Source: Dendrocalamus latiflorus (lineage: Eukaryota; Streptophyta; Magnoliopsida; Poales; Poaceae). From it: 64,000 nt of DNA. How positions within the stretch are numbered: the first letter of the stretch is position 1; each line of letters starts with the position of its first letter. The translations under genes and the position numbers were made by a program. The notes beneath the pieces were generated by a model. The model was given only the letters and a program-made list of their open reading frames with translations. It had not been told where the DNA came from and searched no databases. Below are positions 1-10,920 of this stretch, piece by piece. Location of the stretch: NCBI GenBank assembly GCA_017311315.1, contig CM029666.1, positions 41,380,225-41,444,224 of the forward strand, given 5' to 3'.

Positions 1-487
1 AGTGGGATCCATACAAATGGCGCATTGGATTGGAGGCTTCAATCCCATGCATGCCACAAACAAGATTGGGTAGATTTTTTTTTTTTTTTTGCGACGAAGG
101 TAATTAGGTAGCGTTGATTTGACTTGGCATATGTTTGGGTCTGGTGTCAGAATTTAGTATGATTTTCTTCATGGCTGACCAGTTTTGGGTGTGTTTCGAT
201 CGGCGCCCACTTTGCAATGCCAATTTAGTTGGTCGTACCATGCTGTTTTGGCCATTGTTTGTTTTGCAAAAAATTGGATGACTTCAATGATTTGGCAAGT
301 TTTGGCTTAATCTTGCAGAAATTTTGGCCAAAAAATAACATGGGGTGGCAAGAACTATGAGCCTTTTTTGTTTGAAGCCGAGTGCCGAATTTCTTTGCTG
401 CCAAATGTTTGACAAGATTTTATTTTAATTTGTTAGCATCCTAGTCCGTTTTCTTGTTAAATCTTAGGCCATTCGTGGTTGATCAAT
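1..487. other. No gene seen
   Basis: No convincing coding frame, terminal repeat or RNA gene is visible here. The sequence is AT-rich, with a short poly-T tract near position 70. It may be the body of the Helitron whose 5' end lies at 3514, but nothing in the sequence proves that. Confidence 0.5.
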
Positions 488-712
488 TCCATGTTAAGTC
501 AAAAGCCATCGAAGACACCTCGTGCTCGTAAGTCGGAACACATCGATCAACGCTCGTGGTCGTAAGTCGAAAAACATCAATCACACCTTGTAGTCGTAAG
601 TCGGAACACATCGACCAGTGCTCGTGGTCGTAAATCGGAAGTCATCGATCACACCTCATGGTTGTAAGTTAGAAGCAGTCGACCATCGCGTGTGATCGTA
701 GGTCAGGAGCGG
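488..712. repeat. 34-bp minisatellite (gtcgtaagtcgg type)
   Basis: Diverged tandem copies of a unit of about 34 bp are built around gtcgtaagtcggaacacatc. A second short block of the same unit lies at about 1066-1160, on the far side of part of the next minisatellite, so the two arrays are interleaved. No coding role is apparent. Confidence 0.7.
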
Positions 713-799
713 TCGACCATTGCTGGTGGTCGTATGTTGGCAGGCCTCCGGTGCACTTATGCTCTATCGCCGGACTGCCGGCGCTAGCCTGCTCGGCCC

Positions 800-2560
800 A
801 TTCGAACTGCTCGGCCCCGACTTCGATCATGGCCCTTTGATGTCAACCATGGCCCCCTTCGACCACGACCCCGACTTCGACCACAACGTCGACTTTGACC
901 ACAGCCTTGACTTCGACCATTGCCCCTTCGACTTTGAGCACTGCCCCCCTCGACTTCGATCACTGCCCCCTTCAACCACTGTCCCCTTCGACCACGGCCA
1001 TTCGACGTCGACCATTTCTCCCTTCGACCACAGCTTTGATTTTGACCACAGATCTTCGACTTCGACTAGCACTCGTGGTCGTAAGTCAGAAGACATCGAC
1101 CACACCTCGTGGTCGTAAGTCGGAACACATCGACCAGTGCTCGTGGTCGTAAATCGGAAGTATGTTACAATTCATAGGGAGTACGAGACCTTGTGGGTCT
1201 TGCCATCGAGGGTGGGGAGCTCGATCTCGGGGGTAACCTAGGGGTAGGCGACGAGGATGTCCAACTGTAGGGGGAACTTGTAGCGGCGGAGGTTGTGGAC
1301 GAACTAGCAGGTGCCCTCCGGGGTTGCGCTACGACTATGACCATAATCGTGACTTGGACCACTGTCCCCCTTCAACCACTGTCCTCTTCGACAACGGCCT
1401 TTCGACGTCGACCACTTCCCTCTTCGACCATGACTTTGACGACAACCACGGATCTTCGACTTCAACCACTACCCCCCTCAACCATTATCCCCTTTGACCA
1501 CAGCCCTTCGACGACCACGACCCATCGACACCGACCACTTCCCCCTTTGACCACGGCCCCCTTCGACCACACTTTGACTTCGACCAAGGATCTTCGACTT
1601 TGACTGTGGATCTTCGACTATGACGTCGACCACGGCCCCCTTCGACCACAAATCTTCGACTACCCCCTTCGACCACTATCCCCTTTGGCCATGGCCCTTC
1701 GACGTCGACCACTTCCCCCTTCGACCACCACCCCATTCGACCACTGTCCTCTTCGACCACAGCCATTCGATGTCAACCACTTCCCCTTTCACCCATGGCC
1801 CCCTTTGACCACGACTTTGACTTCGACCACGGATCTTCGACTATGACCATTGTCCCCTTCGACCACAACCCTTTGAAGACCACGGCCCTTTGACGTCGAT
1901 CACTTCCCCCTTCGACCAACGCCCTCTTTGACCATGGATCTTCGACTTCAGCCACGACCCCCTTTGACCACGGCCCCGACGTCGACCACGGCCCTTTGAC
2001 TTCGATCACGGACCGACTTTGTCCATGGCCCTTTGACTTCGACCACTGCCCCCTTCAACCACTGTCCCCTTCAACCACGGCTTGGACTTCGACCAGGACC
2101 CTTCAACTTCGACCGCGGATCGACTTCATCCATAGCCCTTCAACTTCGACCACTGCCCCCGTTGACCATGGCCTGATTTCGACCACGACCCTTCGACTTC
2201 GACCATGACCTTTCGACTGCAGACCGACTTCATCCACGACCCTTCGACTTCGACCACTGTCCCCTTCGACCATCGCTTGGACTTTGACCATGACCCTTCG
2301 ACTTCGACCACGGCCTAACTTCGACCACGTCCCTTCGACTTTGACTGCAGACCAACTTCGTCCACGGCTCTTTGACTTCGACCACTGTCCCCTTCGACCA
2401 TGGCTTGGACTTCGACCACGACCCTTCGACCGCGGCTTCGACTTCAACCACGGATCTTCGAATTCGGCCACGGCCCCCTTGGACCACAGCCCCTCACCTT
2501 CGGCCACGGCTCCCTTCGACCACGGCACCGACTTCGATGACCAACTTGAGAGACCAAAAT
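800..2560. repeat. Degenerate ttcgaccac minisatellite
   Basis: About 1.7 kb is dominated by short, irregular copies of cttcgaccacggcccc and variants such as cttcgactttgaccac. The short, CG-rich, stop-poor repeat keeps several frames open on both strands, which yields spurious ORFs of up to about 160 codons encoding repeats such as FDHxxDFDH or its antisense. The array is interrupted at about 1165-1335 by unrelated sequence, annotated separately as a UFC1 gene fragment. The array ends near 2560, where sequence of different composition begins. Confidence 0.8.
1170..1330 (-). pseudogene. UFM1-conjugating enzyme (UFC1) gene fragment
   Basis: Read on the minus strand, this stretch encodes a short segment resembling the E2-like UFM1-conjugating enzyme UFC1. 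It shows FVHNLRRYKFPLQLDI, then VAYP, then PEIELPTLDGKTHK, matching the family's order of a 'cWyxHdLlxYeFxxxFDIPvxYP' segment followed by a 'PEIxxPxLDGKTxKMY' segment. Two in-frame stops (TAG) interrupt it, one just before FVHN where the family usually has Trp, one just after AYP. Similarity stops after DGKTHK, where the sequence AAG/GTCTCG could be an old exon-intron border. The catalytic Cys region lies beyond the fragment, so no function is expected. It looks like a captured piece of genomic DNA, possibly carried by the Helitron ending at 3514. Family identification is from memory. Confidence 0.65.
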
Positions 2561-2689
2561 CGCCGGACAGCGCGATGGGCTCCAAGCAAAGAGTAGGAAG
2601 AGGTAGATAGACTCACTGGGTGAGCGACCGCTGGATTGTGGTGGCAGGGAGAGAGCCACGTGGACGGGCATAGGAAGAGGAAGCCGCCG

Positions 2690-3340
2690 CCACCATCGTT
2701 GAGCGCCCTTCTCTCTGATCCACCGGCCGCTGTCGCCGAGTGCCCTTCTCTCCGATCCACCGGCCGCTGTCGTCGAGTGTCGTGCCGCTGGTTGGAGGGG
2801 CGATGGGAGATGGAATTGGTGGTGGCGCCGAGAAGGAGGCGCGACACAAGGGTTCAAGGGAGAGAAGGAGGTGGTAGTTGCGGGAGGTGGAGGTGGGGAG
2901 GCAGCGGTGAGCAGATGGGGAGAGGAGGCGGTGGGCGAATGCGTTGGGGAGGCGGTGATGGGGGGATGCGGCGCTATTGGAGGAAGTTGGAGGACTGCGA
3001 CCAGATGCTGCCGCGCGGGGAAAGAATTGGTGGCGGTGCCTAGTAGGAGGAGGCGTGGCACGAGAGTTTGGGGGAGAGAAGGAGGCGGCAGTTTGCAGGA
3101 GGTGGAGGTGGGGAGGTGGCGGCAGGCAGCTGGGGAAAGGAGGCGGTGGGCGAATGCGTTGGGGAGACGGCGACAGGGGGATGCGGCGCTGCTAGGGGAA
3201 GTTAGGGGACTGCGACTAGACGCTGCCACGCAGGGAAGGAATTGGTGGCGGCACTAAGGAGGAGGCGCGTCATGAGGGTTCGAGGGAGAGAAGGAGGCGG
3301 CGGTTGCGGGAGATGGAGTGGTTGCTGAAGGCGGAGGATG
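2690..3340. repeat. Tandem duplications in GC-rich block (about 40 bp and 211-215 bp units)
   Basis: Two copies of a unit of about 40 bp centred on gatccaccggccgctgtcg occur at about 2700-2780. Then two and a half copies of a 211-215 bp unit, marked by aattggtggcgg at about 2814, 3025 and 3240, run to about 3340. Each contains gaggcggtgggcgaatgcgt. The ORFs in both directions are low-complexity Gly/Arg or Pro/Ser-rich translations of these repeats and are not called as genes. Confidence 0.7.
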
Positions 3341-3414
3341 CGGGGGAAGAGAAGAGGAGAAGCGCGGCCCACGCTTCGGCTCGACCTTTTTCTACGTGGA
3401 GTGGAAGAACTACT

Positions 3415-3514
3415 TACATACGGATTTGGATGGCTGAACTTTGATCGGTCGGCTGAGAAGAAAGGAGGGAGAATGGACCGACGACCACCAACTCACATTT
3501 TTAAGAAGTAGAGA
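3415..3514 (-). mobile_element. Helitron 5' terminus (minus strand)
   Basis: On the minus strand a Helitron-style 5' end, TCTCTACTTCTTAAAAA, starts at 3514 directly after a host A, as expected for A^T insertion. The adjacent subterminal sequence (GTTGGTGGTCGTCGGTCC followed by ATTCTCC) resembles that of the complete short Helitron at 33802-34023, so both belong to one family. The element extends leftward. No matching 3' hairpin/CTRR end was found between position 1 and 3514, so its far end probably lies outside the window and it may contain the minisatellites and the UFC1 fragment. Confidence 0.55.
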
Positions 3515-3609
3515 TAAATTTGTATTATAATTTTTTATATTTTAAATTTCTTTGTTGCCGTTAGTGCTATCTAATCTTCTTCATTAGTGTAATTTTATTA
3601 TATAGGTTA

Positions 3610-4090
3610 CTAGCCTCATAGGCGCGGCGTAACGCCGCGCTAGCTACTGTGTGTACTGAAGTAAAAGAGGCGATAATTCGTGAGGAGTTTTTTTAAAAAA
3701 GTCGAGGGCACATGTGTATTTTCATAAAAGCCGAAGGGCTTTTTCGTAAAAAAATTGAGGACCTGTACGTAACTAAATGAGGACCCGTACGTAATTTAGA
3801 AAACCGCGGGGCGTATCCTGCAAAGAATACGAAATTTCGGTGAAGTGGAGGGGTGTTTTTAAAAAACAAAACTGGTAGGACCTTTTCGCGAGGAAAAAAG
3901 ACCTTTTCGCGAGGAAAAGAACCTTTACGTAATTTTCGAAAAGTACAGGTAAATCCTCTCCCCGGCCGTACTAAAATTCCCGCGCCACACGCGCGCCGGG
4001 ATGGCGCGTGGCGACGTGGCGGGGCGCTCGCGCGGGGAATCCCCGGCTTTGTTTAGGGGATTATTTAGCCACGTTATTTTTAAATCCTAG
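3610..4090 (-). mobile_element. Probable non-autonomous Helitron (3' end at 3610)
   Basis: On the minus strand a GC-rich palindrome GCGCGGCGTTACGCCGCGC (3621-3640 region) is followed about eight bases later by CTAG and then a host T at 3609, the classic Helitron 3' hairpin plus CTRR^T arrangement. The body runs rightward. It contains two near copies of ccttttcgcgaggaaaa at about 3879-3919 and ends in a GC-rich stretch. The 5' terminus is not clean: no canonical TC start was found, and I place it near 4090 where the composition changes. No protein is encoded. Confidence 0.5.
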
Positions 4091-4420
4091 CTCCGCCCTG
4101 TGAACAGCGTTGCTCCACGAGAACACGAAAAGATGGAAAGTCATGACGCGCGCGACAAGATTGGGGCTGAAAGGACTCGAACGGCGGATGAAACAGGCGA
4201 AAGAAGGCGTCGGTGGAGGGACAGCACGGCCCACTGGTCAGCGCGGCCGGACGAGCGGAGCACGTACCCGGTACGCCGCAGAAGATCGGAGGGGGCACCG
4301 CGAACGGAGGACACGGCCACCACATGGCAAGTACAGGAACGAATGTGCCATGTGGGTGCCTCGAACAGGCATAACATCCTCCTTAACTTCCTCCCATTAC
4401 GCAACGCAGCGAAGGGCCGT
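4091..4420. other. No recognised gene
   Basis: GC-rich sequence with several overlapping ORFs of 80-120 codons on both strands. None shows a recognisable domain, and their coexistence in overlapping frames suggests chance. It may be the remainder of a captured fragment. Confidence 0.4.
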
Positions 4421-4650
4421 TTGTACAGTTTTTTAGCTTTGGCTTCTAATATTATTTTATAAATAATAATATTTTATAGAAATATTTATAGAAAGATAAT
4501 CACGTATAGTTTTAACTGATATAAATGAAGTCGTTATAGTATATTTTATAATCGACTAATAAATTTTATTTTAAAAGATACATAGAAATATTATTTATCA
4601 TAGAAAACAGTTTTTACAAGTTAATATAAATAGGACCAAAATCTCCCCTG
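4421..4650. repeat. AT-rich MITE-like family, copy 1
   Basis: The reverse complement of this AT-rich segment shares the core attagtcgattataa, a run like atatactataacgact, and tcatttatatcagttaaaa with segments at about 38280-38540 and 45949-46195. Flanking bases tttttagctttggc resemble the ends of the 45949 copy (ttttcagcttttgg). It is probably an old hAT-type MITE, but target duplications are no longer clear. Confidence 0.45.
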
Positions 4651-4939
4651 TCAGGGTACCTCTATCTCGACCTCTACGGTTAAGATGGCAAAAACAACGT
4701 ATACTAACAAGGGATTACGTCGTGGGGCGGCACAATCGACAAGCATGCATGATTGATTGGGATCGAGGGGGACACGTCGAGCATGCAATGCCATGCGCCT
4801 GCGATGGATCTTATCTGCTAGGCTGCAGCGAAGTTATCGCCACGCACGGCGCGTGTAAGCCGTTTGATATAAGAAACTCGGTAAGTGTTTCGGTTTGGAT
4901 CGACTATCGATCGTGGGAAATAGAGAAATCAGTTTTGTT

Positions 4940-5194
4940 ATTGCACAGGCGACTGAAATTTTTTTATCTTTCAGTTACTTGAAATTGCACTTTTAATTAA
5001 CTAAAATTGTAACCCCTTACAAAAAAAACATCTGCAACTTCAGGTGATTCAGAGTGCAACTTCAGGTGACCTGAAATTGCACTCTCAATCAACTAATTGC
5101 AGCCTTCCTCCAAAAAAACATGTGCAACTTCAGGTGATTCAAAGTGTAACTTTAGATGACTGAAAGATAAAAAAAATTTAGTCGCCTCTACAAT
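4940..5194. repeat. Foldback (inverted-repeat) element, 255 bp
   Basis: The left end (attgcacaggcgactgaaat, then a T-run, then atctttcagt) is matched in inverted orientation by the right end (actgaaagat, an A-run, then tttagtcgcctctacaat). The interior contains near-repeats of gcaacttcaggtgattca. The symmetry suggests a small MITE or foldback element; no clear target duplication was identified. Confidence 0.55.
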
Positions 5195-6205
5195 AGTCTA
5201 TCTCATCACAACGTCGTTTTACTCACGTACAGAGCTAGAGGACGAAGTGGGCGCTCGTTCATGGCGCCAACGTACGTACATGCCAAGCATTGCTTAGAAT
5301 ATGTCGGTTGATTGCCACGAGCGTGCGTTGCGAGGTTGGTACGTCGATCCACCCGGTGGCGGATCCGGTATTAATTTTTTGGTTAGACGGCTGAAAGCAC
5401 TAGTATTATTTAATAAAAAAATTAAGATATACATAATTTACATTGTAATCACGCTAATAAAAGCATCTGACACTAAGTGGTTGTTTGCTCATGTCGATTA
5501 GAATTTTTTTTTTGAAAAAATGGGTTTTTACTAGGAATTTTGGAAACCCCGGTTTTGAATTGTTATCCGTTAACACGAGTTTATCGAATGCTTTGCTAAT
5601 ACCTTGTTTGATTGAGATCATCATAAAAACCTCCGATCATTAATATTAGAAAACTACGAAACAAGTATAACGTATGCACGTTTTTGTTTTGATAAATACA
5701 ACGCCTGGTAGTCTTTTGTTAAAATTCGAAAATTTGGGTTTAGAGATGACTGGTTTTGATCAAACTCATGTTAATTGGGTTAGAGCCAGAGGAGAGTTAA
5801 CTAGTCTGATTTCACTATCTACTCCTTGCGTATGAGCGGATAGGTAGTCACTAATGAGCTAGGTCTCACGCAGCTAGCGGCCCAAGAGATGCCAGCTGGG
5901 CAGCTAGATCCAGCAGCCGTTGCCTCCTGAGCTTCTTCTTTTTCGAGATGGAGACAGGCACAGCGGCCGAGTCTGACGCCAGGCCATGGCGGGAGAAGGA
6001 AGGATGAGACTATGAGAGTGTACCACCAACAAGCTACCTCGGGCGGCCGTTCAGACTTGCCGTATTGTTGGGTCGCGCTGCCTGATCCACCGGTGCACTG
6101 CCTTGTCTCTCTGTCCTCTCCCATCTCCCATGTGCCTCCAAATGCGCGGCACAAACATGTACGCGCGTAGATTGGATTCCGGTGTAGGCCGTGCGCTATC
6201 GTAGC
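5195..6205. other. Intergenic, no gene recognised
   Basis: No convincing coding frame. A minus-strand ORF at 5819-6154 encodes a 111-residue, Cys- and Arg-rich product with no recognisable domain and is not called. Confidence 0.4.
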
Positions 6206-6416
6206 AATATTTCCCGTAGGTAGATGGATGCAGGTTGCTGGTCTGATACACCACGTAACTCGCGCATGACCTCTGCTGAACTACGAGCTAGCTAGCTAGT
6301 GATGCATTTCACGGTAACAAGCCGGCTCTACGACATAGAAAAAAAAGAGCGAGATCTACGGGTGCTAGTTAAGCATCGGTAGCTGGCTAGGCAAGGGCAT
6401 CCCATGCTTCCCTGGG
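6206..6416. repeat. 211-bp tandem duplication, unit 1
   Basis: This unit begins aatatttcccgtaggtagat and ends cttccctggg. Unit 2 starts immediately at 6417 with the same aatatttcccgtaggtagat, is split by the CACTA insertion after 6437, and resumes at 17469. In the parts compared by eye the copies are nearly identical; one C/T difference was seen (gtagctggctagg versus gtagctggttagg). The duplication therefore preceded the CACTA insertion. Confidence 0.85.
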
Positions 6417-6453
6417 AATATTTCCCGTAGGTAGATGCACTACTACAGAAACG

Positions 6454-6759
6454 TTATCACAGACGGTTTTCTGAACCGTCTGAAATTATGGGTCAGTGAT
6501 AATCCAAGTTATCACAGACGGTTTTTGAACCGTCTGTGATTATGCGATATCACAGACGGTTTTTCATTAAAAACCGTCTGTGATTATCCGATATCACAGA
6601 CGGTTTTGTACTAAAAACCGTCTGTGATTATCTGATATCACAGACGGTTTTTAAAAAAACCGTCTATGATATCGGATAATCACAGACGGTTTTTAATGAA
6701 AAACCGTCTGTGATATCGCATAATCACAGACGGTTTTTAATGAAAAACCGTCTGTGATA
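6454..6759. repeat. CACTA left subterminal repeats
   Basis: A chain of short hairpins, each pairing atcacagacggtttt with aaaaccgtctgtgat. In En/Spm-type elements such subterminal motifs are binding sites for the element's DNA-binding protein; that role is inferred here. The spacers (tatgcgat, tatccgat, tatctgat) are themselves similar and appear in inverted form in the second half, so the block is also palindromic at a larger scale. Confidence 0.85.
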
Positions 6760-7071
6760 CTCCTCCCCCCCAGCAGAATCTATTTCTGTTTATAGCTAGC
6801 CTCAGGAAATGCTAGCCATGCCCTCTGAAACAAGCAGATAATCACAGACATAAACATATACAATTCACACATCTCATTTCATTTCAGATACATTTCACAT
6901 CTCAATTCATTTCACAGACATAAAACATCCAATTGACAACGCACTTCATTTCACAAACATAAAGCATCCATTTTGCAAATCAATTCATTGAGTTGAAATA
7001 AAATATCCATTAACAAATACACAATTGTAAAAGATCTACACTGTATTTGCACTTAGAATTACAATAAAAAA

Positions 7072-10000
7072 TCATTCTGGGCAGTGGAACTCTCCATCTG
7101 ATCTTACGACTTTTGACCACAAAAACCAAATGAGCTTTCCTCGAATTTTTGCAAAATCCGGCTGTGTCAATGCAGATGTAGAGATGGGCGCAGCCTGTCG
7201 ATAGGAATATCAACGCGCGCATATATAAAACTGACATGTATGAAATAAATATGGGAAGATTGACAAACCTTAGAATTAGTGATCTTGGTGGAATCGAGGA
7301 GTAGTCTCATATGGTGGCACACGTAGTATCCACACGTGTTGCCCGGCTCCTGCTGGTGGCACTGCAAAAAATATAATGTGTTAAATCAAGTGGCATTACT
7401 ACTATGTGTTGTATATGATTAATTAATGTGTAGCTAGCGAATACCCGAAACTTGCGATCATGTTTCAAGGCCTTGGCCCCTGTCGTCGAGTCACGTGTTT
7501 GTTGAACGTATGTGGCGAACGACCTTCGTTATTCGAAAAAGTTAGATTAGTTATTCGGAAGGAAAGAAAGAGTACCATGTACAATGTACTTACCTATCGA
7601 GTATTCGGGCGATAGCTGTGTACTTGGATTTGTTCTTACTTAGAGAATCAAGGTATATAGCCTTGTTCCATTTTGGTATAATTACAATTAAAATCCAATG
7701 GAATTTCTCATTGTATGGCATAAGAACAAATTCCTTATCTTGGTGAGCCAGCAGTGCTTTTGTAATATAGTCCTCGACGAAGGATGCATTCTCGATGATG
7801 GTATCAATGGCGACCAAGCGTGGGTCCAGGAAACCAATTTGTGATTTCGATGATCTAGCTTTGATCAGCATGAATCTATATATAACATAGGAAAGCAACA
7901 AATTGTGACATATATCGGTATTACGTGAACAGAGACTGTGATTGTACATACTTACAGCGTCCAGCATCGAACGAGTGAGGCGTCGAGAGCGTTGAGCGTG
8001 AAAAGTTCAAATATATCGTCAAAGGTCACCGCGAAGACACATTCTTGAGCTTCGTGCAAGAAATGTTCCGGCTTGAATTTGACAGTTATACCTGAGCGCC
8101 GTTCTGCCGCTGGCTTATTGGACTCTTCCATATACCAAAGGTGGAATCTTTGGCAACCAAGTCCTAGTTTTTGGAGCTCTTCCTGGACTACCATCGACTG
8201 ACCTAGCACGAATTTGCGGGCCAATGGCATGGACGGGAAATCGTCATCATCCTTCGTCTTTGATTTGCCCTGGCCACTGCCTCGATTGTGGGTCGACTTT
8301 ATGCTAGTCGACTGTAATGGTATAGACGGTGCAAGTTGCTCTGACGAGAATAGCACCCGTGGAGATAGCACCGGTGTAGGTAGCTGTGGTTCGCACTGCC
8401 CGTGTGGAGATGGCACCAGTGCAAGTTGCTCTGGCGAGAATAGCACCCGTGGAGATAGCACCGGTGCAGGTAGCTGTGGTTCGCACTGCTCGTGTGGAGA
8501 TGGCACCAGTGCAAGTTGCTGTGGTTCGCACTGCACTTCTGGTCCTGCCACCGGTGAAGAAGCCACCAGGGAGATGTCGGTTTTGGGCCACTGGATGAAT
8601 GTTCCAATGGCCTATCCTAGATTCACGATCTCGTCGTTGGGGGGCTTCGGTAGCGGGACCACCTCAAAATAGGCATACACACCATCCACATTAACTTTTG
8701 CGAAGCCTGGCGCTAAAGCTTGACCGTGCACCATGGCCCCGATACCAGACGAATATGCCTGGCCCCAAGCAGCGTACAAGGGAATGGAGCCATATCTCAC
8801 TTGGAGCCTGCATGTCGTAGGCTCCTACATAACGATACAAAATTAGCTACTCGAATAGGCCTACCAATGGAGCAAGCATTCGAGAGGTAATAATTATTAC
8901 CAGGATGTCGTCCACAAGAAATTTGGACTGGGTTTGCATCGGATTGGACGCGCAGCTACTCGGATGGTTGTGCGGGCTAGCTAGCACAGGAGCGGCGGTG
9001 GCGGCCTGCTGACTTTCTGTCTGTTTCCGCACCTCATCTCTGATTATATCAGCCATCGAACCCAGTAGCTCCTCTTTAAGAGATGCCTTGAGCTCTTCTC
9101 GTAGCTGTGCGTCACGCTCGGCTTTGTTTCTCTTCCTGCGCCGATACATGTCGGAGTCATCTTGGAAACCATGTTTCCAAGGAACGTAAAGCCCAAGGCC
9201 TCTCGTACGGCCCGGGTGCTCCTTGTTTCCCAGGGCCACGGAGAGCATATCATTCTCCCTTGTTCCCTGAAATGATCCCAGGGTAGATTGAAAACTCAGC
9301 TCTTCCTGCAAGAGCACGACATGTCATTTCAATTCGTACGAAGTTGTGGAGTAATTACAAGCTACGTAGTTCGATCGATATCTTACCAGGCGCTCGGTCA
9401 CTTGCTGGTCTGAAGGGTTTCGAAAGGTGATGTCCCCTGATGTCGTTGTAGATGACCTTGCTCTAATCCAATTTCGAGCGCGGTCGTCCGGGATATTGGA
9501 AAACGGCGGGGCGATGTCCTGTGCAGCTGCCAGCTCATCCTCCTTCATCCACTGCGCGATTTTACCCGCATACCCAGCTGTGCCAAGTCTGTGAGGGTGT
9601 GTATTTTTTGCCTGGAGGGCCTTGTGCGCCACACTTGTACTTTTGAAATCTTCGGTCGTTTTCATCGCCTTGAACTCTTCCCATTGTGGTTCCAGGAATG
9701 GGTATTTATGAACAGGCGTTTCGTCCGTCTCCACGTATTTCTAAACAAGCGTGCTCTTGAAGTTCTTCCATGCTTTGCACGCCGCTTTGTAGGTTTGTTG
9801 TTGCACAGCGTCCAGGTGTTCTTCTGGGAACTCGAACGATGCCAAAATTTCGGTCCACAGCTCACGTTTCCGAGTGTCAGGCATGTTCTTCCACGAATTG
9901 TATGTGATCTCAATTCGTTCTCGTGCAACTACTCCGACCATGGTTCGGAATGCGTTTACTGCTTTTTGAGGAAGGATAGGGACCCCAGATACATTCACCG

Positions 10001-10118
10001 CTGTGATGATCTGTCGGCCCTCAGGCTTCTTTGATAGCCCTCTTCCTTGGCGTCTTGATGTTGGAGCGGACGCCTCCGGCGATGATGTTGAAGAATGCGC
10101 GGGTGACATGTTGCTCAT
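7072..10118 (-). pseudogene. CACTA second gene: Ptta/En/Spm region plus Ulp1-type protease
   Basis: Seven exons can be traced on the minus strand: 10118-9387, 9305-8901, 8824-7956, 7875-7594, 7523-7445, 7361-7269 and about 7161-7072, with GT-AG borders. The first two exons resemble the plant transposase (Ptta/En/Spm) family, including WTEILASFEFPEEH and a charged coiled-coil-like stretch. The fourth and sixth exons carry Ulp1/C48 cysteine protease signatures: FHWILIVII (catalytic His), IYLDSL (Asp), and CHQQEPGNTCGYYVC (Gln and Cys). The third exon holds a Pro-rich linker with a 90-bp in-frame repeat. Two in-frame TAG stops (9741-9743 and 8612-8614) lie within exons whose frame continues undisturbed on either side, so this copy is a pseudogene even though the protease residues survive. 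Ulp1 domains in plant transposons are known from annotation; their role is unclear. Confidence 0.75.
8351..8545 (-). repeat. 90-bp in-frame coding repeat
   Basis: A 90-bp unit (tagcacccgtggagatagca at 8351 and again at 8441) is repeated about 2.2 times inside the third exon of the CACTA second gene. It encodes a 30-residue Pro-rich unit containing APVLSPRVLFS and CEPQLP. Because 90 is a multiple of three the reading frame is preserved, consistent with a flexible linker before the protease domain. Confidence 0.8.
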
Positions 10119-10282
10119 TTTGTGGGTCTATTAAGATAAGATGAGAAAGTAATCATATTGAATTGCAAGACAAGAGAGGAGTAGAGGGGAGGGGGAGAAG
10201 GGAGGGGGTGATGTGGACATAGAGAGGGGGTGATGTGCCTATCTTACCAATGTACCAATGTATCAAGTCCTTCTTTTTCCCG

Positions 10283-10629
10283 CAAAATTCAAGTCAATTT
10301 TAATACAAAAGTGCAAAAAAAGACATTCCAGATTCTTCGGTGAGCAGCCGACATAGCCGACTTCTTCGGTGAGCAACTATGCATCTGCTTCTTCCCACTC
10401 CTTCTCTTTATCTCTGGTCTCCGGATCACGTACGCCAGTAGCGATGATTCATCTAACTGAATCATCGCTACTGGCGTACGTGATCCAGAGATCAGAGATG
10501 AAGAGAAGGAGTGGGAAGAAGCAGATGGATAGTCGCTCACCGAAGAAGTCGGCTATATCGGCTGCTTACCGAAGAATCTGGGAATTTGTTTTTTTTTGAA
10601 CTTCTGTACTAAAATTTCCTTGAATTTTG
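10283..10629. repeat. 347-bp near-perfect palindrome between the two CACTA genes
   Basis: Left arm 10283-10451 and right arm 10458-10629 are inverted copies separated by a 6-base loop (tctaac). The arms agree over most of their length: for example gtacgccagtagcgatgatt on the left and its complement on the right. Scattered mismatches and small indels increase toward the outer ends. The ORFs on either strand across it are mirror translations of one another. Transcribed in either direction it would fold into a long hairpin RNA. It lies immediately upstream of the second gene (start 10118). Confidence 0.9.
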
Positions 10630-10920
10630 TAATACTATTACTACAAGGTCTCTAAACAAAGTGCCTATCCTAGCACCTACTTTAGTTGCTAAAACTATAA
10701 ACCAAATAGCAAAGTCTCTAAACAAAGGTCTATGAAGCAAATGACACAAACTAGTGTATCCGGTTCATTGAACGGGAACACTATAGTATGTCACTTGCTT
10801 CATTTGCTGTTTTTTGTCTAGATACATGGAGCATTTGGGTGGAAGAGATCAGGAGAGGAGTAGAGGGAAGGGGGAGAAGGGAGGAGAGGAGTAGAGGGAA
10901 GGGGGACCCAAATGATTTCA

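Noticed and set aside
720..2610. Many ORFs of 60-160 codons on both strands rich in FDH/WSK repeats
   Set aside because: They are translations of the ttcgaccac minisatellite; overlapping frames are all open because the unit lacks stops.
2444..3257. 261-codon minus-strand Pro/Ser-rich ORF and Gly/Arg-rich plus-strand ORFs
   Set aside because: Low-complexity products of the 211-215 bp tandem repeats, with no domain and several competing frames.
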